Of a DNA stretch of 19,888 nt, positions 6,932 to 14,548 are shown one piece after another; position 1 is the stretch's first letter; the number at the start of each line of letters is the position of its first letter. Location of the stretch: positions 1 to 19,888 of the forward strand of contig JAGIAF010000013.1 in the NCBI GenBank assembly GCA_017745015.1, read 5' to 3'. The DNA is from Bdellovibrio sp. Its GTDB lineage: Bacteria; Bdellovibrionota; Bdellovibrionia; Bdellovibrionales; Bdellovibrionaceae. Position numbers and translations under genes: made by a program. Below the pieces are notes generated by a model. That model was not told where the DNA came from and searched no databases. It worked only from the letters and a program-made list of their open reading frames with translations.

Positions 6932-6986
6932 GGGATAACCTCCACAGTAATCTTTTTAAAACAAGAACCAAAGGGATTAACATAGG

Positions 6987-8558
6987 GTGTCTCACGAAGC
7001 AAGCGGATTAAAAGAAGACCGCAAAAAGATCGTTAAAAGGGCCGTTTTCATGGCTGGCGGGACCTTAACTAGCCGCGTTCTTGGGCTTTTTAGGGATATC
7101 GCTCTGGCGGCGCTCTTTGATCGCACTGTCACCGATGCGTGGACCGCAGCTTTTCGTATACCCAACCTTTTCCGCCGTCTTTTTGGCGAAGGTTCGCTCT
7201 CTGTGAGTTTTATTCCGGTTTTTATCGAGGCGCAAAATCAAGATCCCACTGGTCATCGCTCCCGCAACCTCATTAATGCCGTTTATACGCTTCTCCTGAT
7301 CTTTTTAAGCTGCGTGACTGTCGTGGGTATCTGGCAGGCTGAGCCCATGATGCGAGCCCTCCTGGCGGATAACTACGGCTTGGTGGCGGGGAAGTGGGAG
7401 CTGACTCTGCGTATGGCGCGGATCATGTTCAGTTTCGTGTTCTTTGTGTGCAGCTATGCCTACTTTATGGGGATACTGAATGCCCTGGGGAGTTTCGCAC
7501 TCCCGGCCTTGGCGCCAGCGCTTTTAAATATCTCCATGCTTGTCTTTACCTTTATGCCGCCGGCTTGGTTCCCGCAAAACGGAGATGGTTTGGCTTGGGG
7601 TGTTTTTGTCGGAGGCTTTTTGCAGGCCCTGGTGCTGTGGTGGGCGTTGAAACTTCGCGGGTATTTGCCTCGAGTGCAAAAGCAGTTGTGGAATCCTGAT
7701 GTGAAGCACGTGCTGGTGAATTTGCTTCCGGGGTTGTTGGGCCTGGGGCTTTTGCAGTTTGCCACATTGGTGAATCTGCATTTCGCTAGCGGTCTGCCTG
7801 AAGGGTCATTGTCCTATATTTACTGGGCGGATCGATTGCTGGAGCTACCGCTGTCTTTGGTGTCAGTAAGTTTGGGAACGGCCTTGTTACCAACGTTAAG
7901 TGATTTGGCTCAGCGAAAACTGCATGATCAATTTACATCTGTCGTGAAAGAGCACTTTATATTGAATATGTTTCTGGGGTGGCCCGCGGCTTTGGGGTTA
8001 TTCTTTTTAGCGGAACCGATTGTAGAAGTTCTTTTTAAGCGGGGGCATTTTTCTGAGACCGATGTCGCGATGACGGCGCAAATTCTGAAAGTCTATTCCG
8101 TGAGTTTGCTTTTAGTGTCGGCTGTTCGAGTTTTAGTTCCAGCCTTTTACGCCATTAAAAATACCTGGATACCGGCGGCGACGTCCTTTTTTTCATTGGT
8201 GCTTCACGTCCTATGGGCACCATGGTGGATCTCTCAAAAAGGGCTTGAGGGCTTGGTGATCTCAAGTCTGTGTGCTTCGGTTGTGCAGTTGGTGGCCGTG
8301 GTTATATGCTTAGAAATTTATAAGATTTCATTCTCGTGGATAAGCGCAGGGAGAGAGCTTGTGAAGATCCTTGTTGCAGGGGTGGCATTGGCGGCATTGA
8401 CTCAAGTTTACTTGATTCTGCCAGGGCAAGGGTATATTGCCCTGGCCGTGACAATCCTTTTGGCGGCTCTTGGGTACCTGCTCTGTGCAAAGCTTTTCAG
8501 GATCGAGCAGGCCGATTTTCTTCTTCAATATTTGCAGCGCAAAGCTCAACGGAAATAG
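6987..8558 (+). CDS. murJ: lipid II flippase MurJ
   Basis: MurJ moves lipid-linked peptidoglycan precursor across the inner membrane. The 523-residue protein is hydrophobic throughout, consistent with the usual 14 membrane helices. The N-terminal signature is complete: SRVLGLFRDIALA (Arg30, Arg36), TDAWTAAFRIPN (Asp50) and FRRLFGEGSLSVSFIPVF (Arg63/64), positions equivalent to functionally important charged residues in E. coli MurJ. Start is GTG at 6987 with AAGGGA about 10 bases upstream; an ATG at 7050 with its own AAGGG is an alternative that would remove a basic 21-residue leader. The rpsT-murJ neighbourhood is common in proteobacteria. The 3-prime end overlaps the converging gene by 13 bases. 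Confidence 0.95.
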   Translation: MSHEASGLKEDRKKIVKRAVFMAGGTLTSRVLGLFRDIALAALFDRTVTDAWTAAFRIPNLFRRLFGEGSLSVSFIPVFIEAQNQDPTGHRSRNLINAVYTLLLIFLSCVTVVGIWQAEPMMRALLADNYGLVAGKWELTLRMARIMFSFVFFVCSYAYFMGILNALGSFALPALAPALLNISMLVFTFMPPAWFPQNGDGLAWGVFVGGFLQALVLWWALKLRGYLPRVQKQLWNPDVKHVLVNLLPGLLGLGLLQFATLVNLHFASGLPEGSLSYIYWADRLLELPLSLVSVSLGTALLPTLSDLAQRKLHDQFTSVVKEHFILNMFLGWPAALGLFFLAEPIVEVLFKRGHFSETDVAMTAQILKVYSVSLLLVSAVRVLVPAFYAIKNTWIPAATSFFSLVLHVLWAPWWISQKGLEGLVISSLCASVVQLVAVVICLEIYKISFSWISAGRELVKILVAGVALAALTQVYLILPGQGYIALAVTILLAALGYLLCAKLFRIEQADFLLQYLQRKAQRK

Positions 8559-9088
8559 TAAGCGCTTTCCCACAAGCGTTCGTTCTTTGTTTTAGTTTGG
8601 AACTTGGTGCGAAACGAGCGCGCAATTTGCGAATCCAAATTCTGCATCTCTATAGCGGCCTTATCCACGCGAAGGGAGATTTCCTCGGCGAGTTCGCTGA
8701 TCTGGTTTAAGGACGGTTTGGCCTTTGCTGCGCAATCTCCGCGATCGGCGTCGTTCTCTTTAACGATCTCTTGCACCAGCTCCTGATGATAGTTTGAGAC
8801 CTCCGAAAGATCTTCTGTCAAAGCTTGCGCACGGTGATTGAGCTCTTGAACTTTGCGTAAGTACTCTGCCAGTTTTTTGACATAGATCATTGAAAACGCC
8901 ATATGGCAGGAGAGCGAAATACTGGCCACAATAGCTGATGTGCCGATGACGAAGTGAAGAATGGTTTTATTGTTGGGATCTGGTGATAGGGACGGGTAGG
9001 CATTGGAAAAATAAAAAAGCCAAGCCAGATAACTTAGAAAAGGAATTCCACTTCCGATGATAATTGGAAGCTTTGCGTCTCGTAACAT
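8546..9088 (-). CDS. two-TM membrane protein with cytoplasmic coiled coil, unknown function
   Basis: A 180-residue protein not assigned to a known family. Two hydrophobic helices are evident at about 7-28 (LPIIIGSGIPFLSYLAWLFYF) and 44-70 (LHFVIGTSAIVASISLS onward), joined by a short polar loop. A long charged helical tail follows, with heptad-like hydrophobic spacing (VKKLAEYLRKVQELNHRAQ; ISELAEEISLRVDKAAIEM). The overall shape recalls a reduced receptor or scaffold, and it lies directly downstream of three chemoreceptor genes, but no chemoreceptor hairpin signature is present. The ATG is preceded by GGGGAGG at ideal spacing. A terminator separates it from the receptors, so it probably has its own promoter. 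Confidence 0.75.
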   Translation of the reverse strand: MLRDAKLPIIIGSGIPFLSYLAWLFYFSNAYPSLSPDPNNKTILHFVIGTSAIVASISLSCHMAFSMIYVKKLAEYLRKVQELNHRAQALTEDLSEVSNYHQELVQEIVKENDADRGDCAAKAKPSLNQISELAEEISLRVDKAAIEMQNLDSQIARSFRTKFQTKTKNERLWESAYYFR

Positions 9089-9095
9089 AGATACC

Positions 9096-9135
9096 TCCCC
9101 GCGAACGTACAGTTAGGCTTATTTTAGAGCGGGGA
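9096..9135 (-). promoter_or_regulatory. hairpin that can mask the ribosome site of the two-TM gene
   Basis: TCCCCGC (9096-9102 as read on plus) and GCGGGGA (9129-9135) are perfect complements, 26 bases apart. On the minus-strand message the downstream arm includes most of the GGGGAGG ribosome site at 9094-9100. It forms only in transcripts starting upstream of 9135, such as read-through from the receptor genes. Confidence 0.35.
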
Positions 9136-9138
9136 AAT

Positions 9139-9166
9139 AAAAAAAGCCCTCATGAGAGGGCTTTTT
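9139..9166 (-). terminator. intrinsic terminator after the receptor genes
   Basis: A perfect stem AGCCCTC/GAGGGCT with loop ATGA, extended by A-T pairs, is followed on the minus strand by seven T (complement of 9139-9145). It lies about 35 bases after the stop of the first receptor gene. The plus-strand side also has five T, so it could act in both directions. Confidence 0.9.
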
Positions 9167-9199
9167 AAGGAAATTGTTCCTGAGGGCTAAACTGTGGGC

Positions 9200-10834
9200 T
9201 TAGAAGCCGTCAGTTGTTCCCACTTTGGCGCGATTGTCGTCTTCAAATGGAATCATATCTGACGCACTCGCAGTTTTGTGTTTAACAGGAGCGGCGGCAC
9301 GAAGCGGAACCACATTGTTCTTTTTCTTCGCAGCAGGTGGAGCTTTATGGCTTGCCGTTGGAGTTGGGTTGGATGTCATGTCTGAGTTTTGGCCCAACAC
9401 GACGTTGTTCAACTCAATCGTCAAATTCAAAGCTGTTGTCGCAAGGTTGTTGATCTCACCACTTGTCGCCGCAATTTCTTCTGCGGACGCCGCATTTGAT
9501 TGAGATGCTTGGTCCAACTGATTCATCGCCTTAGAAATCTGCTGGATACCTGTTGTTTGTTCAGAACTTGCAGCTGCGATTTCATTATTAAGGTCAGAAA
9601 CCTTTTTAATAGAGTTCACGATATTTGAAAGGACCGTACCACTCTTATCTGCGATGTCGCTGCCGTTTTCGATTTGTGAAACCGAGTCTTTGATCAAAGA
9701 AGAGATGTCTTTTGCAGAAGACGCACTTCTTTGTGCCAAGGCACGAACTGCTTCCGCGACTACCGCGAAACCCTTACCTTGCTCACCCGCACGAGCAGCC
9801 TCAACTGCGGCATTCAAAGCCAGCAAGTTTGTTTGGAAGGCGATATCGTCGATAACAGAGATTATCTCTTCGATCTTTTTAGAAGATTGAGAAATTTCAC
9901 CCATTGAAGAAATCAGATTTTTAATTTCGCTTTCACCAGTTTCCGCTGCTTCACGAGAAGAGATGGAAAGGGCTGCGGCTTGTTTTGCGTTGTCAGAGTT
10001 CATTTGTACCATTGAAGAAAGCTCTTCTAAGGCTGCCACTGTTTCTTCAAGGGAAGCAGCTGCTTCAGTTGAAGATTGTGACAAGCTGTTGCCAGCTTCA
10101 TTTAATTGTTCAACAGATGAGGCTACGTTGCCACCAGCTGATGTCAAACGATCTGCAATGCTCGCAACAGAGCGAGATACCACCGAGGCAAGAATCATCA
10201 AAGCACCGAAGATAACAGAGCAGCACACGAGAGTTGTAGAGATCAACCACGTGGATACTGATTCGCGTGTTGCGTCGGCTTCTTTGGATTCTACTTCGCC
10301 GCGTTTTACATAGTTAAGGGCCGTGGCACGAGTAAAGTCACCCGCTGTTTTTCCAAGGGAAGCGATTTCACCGCGTAATTTCGCTTTAATTGCGTCGTGC
10401 TTTTCAGGGCTGCCAGTGGCAACTAAATCGCCGACATCTTTCATTGCACCGATTAGTTTAGGGAAGTCGTCTTTAACTTTTTCAAAAGCTGCTTTCTCCT
10501 CAGGAGAGAATGTCGAAGATGTATAAGCTTTATAGTTCGTTTCGTACTCTTCAATCGATGTTGCTACACCTTTAGCAGCTGATTGCTTTGCATCGGAATC
10601 TGCCGCATTCATATATTCCCAAACTTGATAGCCGAATTTGTTACGAGCTTGGCGCATTTCTGCGAGAGCAACGATATTTGGAATGATATCACCGTGAGCG
10701 CTATCAATGACGTCGTTGAGTTTATTAAAACCGCCGTGGGAAATACTAAAAACTATACCGAAACCAACAACGGGGATGACTGCTGCCGCGAGAAGGCGGC
10801 CTTTGATGCCGCGGAACCATGATGATACTGCCAT
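9200..10834 (-). CDS. methyl-accepting chemotaxis protein, receptor 1
   Basis: A transmembrane chemoreceptor of 544 residues. Layout: TM1 about 14-34, periplasmic helical sensor about 35-194 containing the motif AEMRQARNKFGYQ near 59-70, TM2 about 195-218, then directly the signalling helix. Methylation-type segment AASLEETVAALEEL lies at 259-272 and the hairpin tip, with IAFQTNLLALNAAVEAARAG, at about 331-350. Only about 40 residues separate TM2 from the methylation helix, too few for a HAMP domain plus the usual connector. After an Ala/Pro/Lys linker the protein ends MIPFEDDNRAKVGTTDGF. The ATG at 10832-10834 is chosen because AAGGAG precedes it and it matches the paralogues; an upstream in-frame ATG at 10918 would add 28 unrelated residues. 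The ligand is unknown. Confidence 0.93.
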   Translation of the reverse strand: MAVSSWFRGIKGRLLAAAVIPVVGFGIVFSISHGGFNKLNDVIDSAHGDIIPNIVALAEMRQARNKFGYQVWEYMNAADSDAKQSAAKGVATSIEEYETNYKAYTSSTFSPEEKAAFEKVKDDFPKLIGAMKDVGDLVATGSPEKHDAIKAKLRGEIASLGKTAGDFTRATALNYVKRGEVESKEADATRESVSTWLISTTLVCCSVIFGALMILASVVSRSVASIADRLTSAGGNVASSVEQLNEAGNSLSQSSTEAAASLEETVAALEELSSMVQMNSDNAKQAAALSISSREAAETGESEIKNLISSMGEISQSSKKIEEIISVIDDIAFQTNLLALNAAVEAARAGEQGKGFAVVAEAVRALAQRSASSAKDISSLIKDSVSQIENGSDIADKSGTVLSNIVNSIKKVSDLNNEIAAASSEQTTGIQQISKAMNQLDQASQSNAASAEEIAATSGEINNLATTALNLTIELNNVVLGQNSDMTSNPTPTASHKAPPAAKKKNNVVPLRAAAPVKHKTASASDMIPFEDDNRAKVGTTDGF

Positions 10835-10898
10835 TTTGTTTTGCTCCTTAAAATCTGCTTTGAGATTGTCGGGAGATCTTGAAGAGCAGATAAGAGCC

Positions 10899-10924
10899 GG
10901 GGACATTTTTGAGGTCATGTCCCC
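10899..10924. repeat. inverted repeat between receptors 2 and 1
   Basis: GGGGACAT (10899-10906) and ATGTCCCC (10917-10924) are perfect 8-base arms around a 10-base loop. It lies 22 bases beyond the stop of receptor 2, a sensible place for a transcript end or attenuator, but there is no T-run on the minus strand. It could also be a regulator-binding palindrome upstream of receptor 1. Confidence 0.45.
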
Positions 10925-10946
10925 TTTGTCCTAAACAGGATGAAAT

Positions 10947-12590
10947 TTAAAAGCCGTCGGTTGATCCGACTTTAGCTCTGGCATCGTCCTCAAATGGGAT
11001 CATGTCGGAAGCCTTTTGAGTTTGAGCCGGAGCTGCTGCTTTCGTAGCAGCTTTACGGATCGGGATTACTACGTTCTTTTTCGGCGGAGTTTTAACAGAA
11101 CGCTTCGGAGCCTCTTCCATGGAGGGCATTGAGTTCGCGCCCATGATTACGGTATTCAACTCCACAGTCAGTTCTTGTGCGGTGATTGCCAGGTTGGAGA
11201 TCTCACCACTTGTTGCGGCGATTTCTTCAGCAGATGCAGCGTTTGATTGAGACGCTTGGTCTAGCTGATTCATCGCTTTCGAAATTTGCTGGATGCCTGT
11301 TGTTTGTTCAGAGCTTGCCGCTGCAATTTCATTATTGAGGTCGGATACCTTCTTAATAGAGTTTACGATATTAGAAAGAACCGCACCGCTTTGGTCTGCG
11401 ATCTCGCTGCCGCGATCAATTTGCGACACGGAGTCTTTAATAAGAGAAGAGATGTCTTTTGCCGAAGAAGCACTTCTTTGGGCTAGGGCGCGAACGGCCT
11501 CAGCAACCACCGCGAAGCCTTTACCTTGTTCGCCAGCGCGAGCTGCTTCTACAGCGGCATTAAGTGCTAGCAAGTTTGTTTGGAAGGCGATGTCGTCGAT
11601 GACCGAGATAATCTCTTCGATTTTTTTAGATGATTGAGAGATTTCAGTCATCGAAGTGATTAACGTCTTGATTTCATTTTCACCAGTCTCTGCAGCTTCG
11701 CGAGAAGAAACAGAAAGGGCCGCGGCTTGTTTTGCGTTGTCGGAGTTCATTTGCACCATAGACGTAAGCTCTTCAAGAGCTGCCACAGTTTCTTCAAGAG
11801 AAGCAGCGGCTTCAGTCGATGATTGCGACAAGCTGTTACCAGCCTCGTTTAATTGCTCAACGGATGTAGCCACATTCGCGCCAGATTCCATCAGGCGATC
11901 TGCGATAGCTCCTACGGAGCTTGAAACACGGGACGCAATCCAGCAGAGAACTGCGAAGATAGCGAAGGCTGCGATGAGGGTGATGCCGATAACCATGTTG
12001 AATACTTCAGTCCGAGTTGATTTAGCATCAATGGCTTGTTGGTGGGCTGTTTCGTCGTAAAGTTTCGCGACATCGCGGTTAAAATCACGAACGTGACCTC
12101 CGACCTCGGCAAAGCGACCATAGAGCAAGACTCGTGCTTCTTTAAACTTAGCAGGGTCGGTTGACTCAACAAGAGTGATCATTTTGTCCATGAGAGCGAA
12201 GAACTCAGGCATTTGGCCTTTTACTTTCTCATGGATTGCGTCTTCGCCTGGAAGGAATGGAGCTTTAAGGTACTTGTCATAGTACTCCTTAAATTCTGTT
12301 TGGGCTTCCTTTGTGGATTTCAAACGCTTTTCGCGATCTTTGCCTTCTTCTGCATCCATAGCGGCAAGAATTTGAAAGCTGAATTTGTTGCGTGCTTGGC
12401 GCATTTCGCCGATAGCCTGCAGATTTGGAACGATAGAGACGTGAACTGTACCGAGCATCTCTTCAAAGCGACTGAGACCTTTAAAGGAGACGCCAAAGAT
12501 AACAGCGAAACCAACGACAGGCATACACGCTGCGAATAGCAGGCGACCTTTGATGCCTTTAAACCAACTTGATAAACCTTGTTTTTTCAC
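10947..12590 (-). CDS. methyl-accepting chemotaxis protein, receptor 2
   Basis: A second chemoreceptor (547 residues) closely related to its neighbours. TM1 lies about 17-34, the periplasmic domain about 35-195 with GEMRQARNKFSFQ near 61-73, and TM2 about 197-219. The cytoplasmic part contains AASLEETVAALEEL near 262, the tip IAFQTNLLALNAAVEAARAG and the second helix ending in SNAASAEEIAATSGEI. From the methylation segment onward it is nearly identical to the other two receptors, whereas the sensor domain has diverged. No HAMP-sized segment follows TM2. The tail is MIPFEDDARAKVGSTDGF after a KTPPKKNVVIPIRKAATKAA-type linker. The start is GTG at 12588-12590, with GAGGA about 6 bases upstream, giving the N-terminus MKKQGLSSWFKGIKGR. 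Confidence 0.93.
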   Translation of the reverse strand: MKKQGLSSWFKGIKGRLLFAACMPVVGFAVIFGVSFKGLSRFEEMLGTVHVSIVPNLQAIGEMRQARNKFSFQILAAMDAEEGKDREKRLKSTKEAQTEFKEYYDKYLKAPFLPGEDAIHEKVKGQMPEFFALMDKMITLVESTDPAKFKEARVLLYGRFAEVGGHVRDFNRDVAKLYDETAHQQAIDAKSTRTEVFNMVIGITLIAAFAIFAVLCWIASRVSSSVGAIADRLMESGANVATSVEQLNEAGNSLSQSSTEAAASLEETVAALEELTSMVQMNSDNAKQAAALSVSSREAAETGENEIKTLITSMTEISQSSKKIEEIISVIDDIAFQTNLLALNAAVEAARAGEQGKGFAVVAEAVRALAQRSASSAKDISSLIKDSVSQIDRGSEIADQSGAVLSNIVNSIKKVSDLNNEIAAASSEQTTGIQQISKAMNQLDQASQSNAASAEEIAATSGEISNLAITAQELTVELNTVIMGANSMPSMEEAPKRSVKTPPKKNVVIPIRKAATKAAAPAQTQKASDMIPFEDDARAKVGSTDGF

Positions 12591-12656
12591 TTTGTCCTCT
12601 TGGAGTTTTTAACCGTTTCTTAACATTTTATTAATCGGAACTTCCAAAAGGTTCAG

Positions 12657-12668
12657 TGAGTCTAGTTT
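12657..12668 (-). promoter_or_regulatory. 12-base element shared upstream of receptors 2 and 3
   Basis: The minus strand reads AAACTAGACTCA. The identical 12-mer occurs upstream of receptor 3 at 14457-14468. Here it starts 67 bases before the start codon. The core TAGACT could act as a -10 box, but no matching -35 is visible. Function is inferred only from its repetition. Confidence 0.35.
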
Positions 12669-12672
12669 GAGA

Positions 12673-12693
12673 GCCCCACTAAGGAAGTGAGGC
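12673..12693 (-). terminator. hairpin after receptor 3, no T-run
   Basis: GCCCCACT (12673-12680) pairs with AGTGAGGC (12686-12693) at 7 of 8 positions around the loop AAGGA, about 20 bases after the receptor 3 stop. The minus-strand sequence after the stem is CTCTCAAACT, not a T-run, so termination would be inefficient or factor-dependent. Confidence 0.3.
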
Positions 12694-12711
12694 CGGTCAA
12701 GATTTAGTAAA

Positions 12712-14352
12712 TTAAAATCCGTCTGTAGTTCCCACCTTCGCGCGCTGATCGTCGTCGAAGGGGATCACACTTTCAGATGATTTCTTGGTATCTGCAACAG
12801 GTGAAGTCTTGCGCATAGGAATGACTTTAGCCTTTGCTGTGGGAGCAGGGGAAGACTTCGCTTTAGCAGGGGCCTTCGTAGGTGCCGGAGCCGTCTCGGA
12901 TGTACCAAGGACGACTTCGTTTAACTCCACTGTCAATGAAGACGCCGTGAGTGCCAAGTTATTGATCTCACCACTTGTTGCGGCGATTTCTTCAGCAGAG
13001 GCGGCATTTGACTGAGAGGCCTGGTCCAGTTGATTCATCGCTTTGGAGATTTGCTGGATGCCGGTTGTTTGTTCCGAACTTGCAGCCGCGATCTCGTTAT
13101 TCAGATCAGACACTTTCTTGATGGAGCTGACGATGTTGCCAAGAACGGCGCCACTTTGATCCGCGATTTCGCTGCCGCGTTCGATTTGTGATACGGAATC
13201 TTTAATCAATGAAGAGATGTCTTTTGCAGACGATGCACTTCTTTGTGCTAGGGCACGAACCGCTTCGGCAACAACGGCGAAGCCTTTACCTTGCTCACCC
13301 GCACGAGCGGCCTCAACAGCGGCATTCAATGCAAGCAAATTCGTTTGGAAAGCGATGTCGTCAATCACGGAAATGATTTCTTCGATTTTCTTGGACGATT
13401 GAGAGATCTCAGTCATTGAGCTGATCAAGGATTTGATTTCGCGCTCGCCAGTTTCAGCTGCCTCACGAGAAGTCACGGAAAGAGCTGCTGCTTGTTTCGC
13501 GTTATCAGAGTTCATTTGAACCATGGACGTCAGCTCTTCTAGGGCCGCCACTGTTTCTTCTAAAGAAGCAGCAGCTTCTGTGGACGATTGAGACAAGCTG
13601 TTACCAGCTTCATTAAGTTGCTCTACAGAAGATGCAACGTTCGCGCTGGCGTCGGTCAAACGATTTGCTACCGAACCCACAGAGCTTGCAAGGCGGGCTG
13701 CGATAAATAGCAAGATCCCGAAGATCGCAAAACTTGCGACACCCGTTGTAAGCAAGATCAGGTTATTGGCCCGAGCAATGGACTCATCCGCAGCTTTAGA
13801 GTTTTTCTCAGCTGTTTCGTTATAGTACTTCATCGCGGCGCCAGTCATTTGGTGCATGATCGTACCTAGCTCCCACAGGCGACCATCCAGCATGCTTCGA
13901 ACTTCCTCATAAGCTTCAGGTTTACCGGTCTCAGTCAAAGCGGCCCCTTTTTCAAGAAGTGCGATGTACTCCTCAAAAACTGCGTAGGCTTTTTTATCTG
14001 TGGCATCCAGCTCTGGGGGGCTTGGCATGCGGCTATAGATTTTAAAGTTGTCACGGAATTCATTCATTCCATCACGCGCCATCTTCACGCGCTCGACACG
14101 CTTTTCAGCTGTGGGCATCGCCATCGCCGCAAAGATTTGATAGCCATATTTATTACGGGCTTGGCGCATTTCACCTACGGCCGCCATATTTGGAATCGTG
14201 TCCTTGTTCGCCACATTCAACATCGCACCCAAGCCACCCATGCTCGAATGAGAGATCGTGTAAATAATAGCAAAGCCAATCACGGGTAGGACGGCTGCGA
14301 AAAGAAGCTTGCCCTTGATTCCACGGAACCAAGCAGAGAACGATGAGTTCAT
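12712..14352 (-). CDS. methyl-accepting chemotaxis protein, receptor 3
   Basis: The first receptor in transcription order (546 residues). TM1 lies about 16-35, the periplasmic helical sensor about 36-195 carrying GEMRQARNKYGYQ near 60-72, and TM2 about 197-218. The methylation segment AASLEETVAALEEL and the invariant hairpin tip FQTNLLALNAAVEAARAGEQ follow without a HAMP-length insert. The C-terminus has an APTKAPAKAKSSPAP-type flexible linker, then VIPMRK and finally VIPFDDDQRAKVGTTDGF. A GAGGA ribosome site stands 7 bases before the ATG. The 196 bases upstream, after the operon terminator at 14490-14521, probably hold its own promoter, though I could not identify a convincing -35/-10 pair. 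Confidence 0.93.
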   Translation of the reverse strand: MNSSFSAWFRGIKGKLLFAAVLPVIGFAIIYTISHSSMGGLGAMLNVANKDTIPNMAAVGEMRQARNKYGYQIFAAMAMPTAEKRVERVKMARDGMNEFRDNFKIYSRMPSPPELDATDKKAYAVFEEYIALLEKGAALTETGKPEAYEEVRSMLDGRLWELGTIMHQMTGAAMKYYNETAEKNSKAADESIARANNLILLTTGVASFAIFGILLFIAARLASSVGSVANRLTDASANVASSVEQLNEAGNSLSQSSTEAAASLEETVAALEELTSMVQMNSDNAKQAAALSVTSREAAETGEREIKSLISSMTEISQSSKKIEEIISVIDDIAFQTNLLALNAAVEAARAGEQGKGFAVVAEAVRALAQRSASSAKDISSLIKDSVSQIERGSEIADQSGAVLGNIVSSIKKVSDLNNEIAAASSEQTTGIQQISKAMNQLDQASQSNAASAEEIAATSGEINNLALTASSLTVELNEVVLGTSETAPAPTKAPAKAKSSPAPTAKAKVIPMRKTSPVADTKKSSESVIPFDDDQRAKVGTTDGF

Positions 14353-14456
14353 GCGGTTTTCCTCAATAGGTTAACGTATTAATTTGTTCAGTATTTATTT
14401 AGTACAGAAGAGTTCAGGATTTGCTGAATATTTTTCGGAGTCTTTACTACCGGGAT

Positions 14457-14468
14457 TGAGTCTAGTTT
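14457..14468 (-). promoter_or_regulatory. second copy of the shared 12-base element
   Basis: The minus strand again reads AAACTAGACTCA, identical to 12657-12668, here preceded by one more A. It starts 105 bases before the start codon of receptor 3 and lies between the upstream terminator and the gene. Ten bases of it (AAAACTAGAC) also occur upstream of purA at 2267-2276. Confidence 0.35.
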
Positions 14469-14489
14469 TCAAGAAGCCTTGAGATAAAT

Positions 14490-14521
14490 AAAAAAGGTTG
14501 AGCCGGGGGACTCAACCTTTT
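14490..14521 (-). terminator. intrinsic terminator of the five-gene envelope operon
   Basis: A perfect 11-base stem (14492-14502 with 14511-14521; core GGTTGAG/CTCAACC) around an 8-base loop is followed on the minus strand by at least six T (complement of 14490-14495). It lies 27 bases after the stop of the coiled-coil gene and separates this operon from the receptor genes. Confidence 0.92.
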
Positions 14522-14548
14522 GCGTGTTACCTGAAATGAAAAAGGGAA

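Noticed and set aside
9225..12060. Several Ala/Ser-rich open frames antisense to the receptor genes
   Set aside because: Similar frames recur at matching places opposite all three receptors, as expected from mirror images of a conserved coding region.
12631..12638. CCGATTAA upstream of receptor 2 as a sigma-28 (FliA) -10 element
   Set aside because: No TAAA-type -35 is found 15 bases upstream and the leading G is missing.
9200..14352. Triplicated receptors as assembly artefact or pseudogenes
   Set aside because: All three frames are intact, have distinct sensor domains and differ at many synonymous positions, so they are real separate genes.
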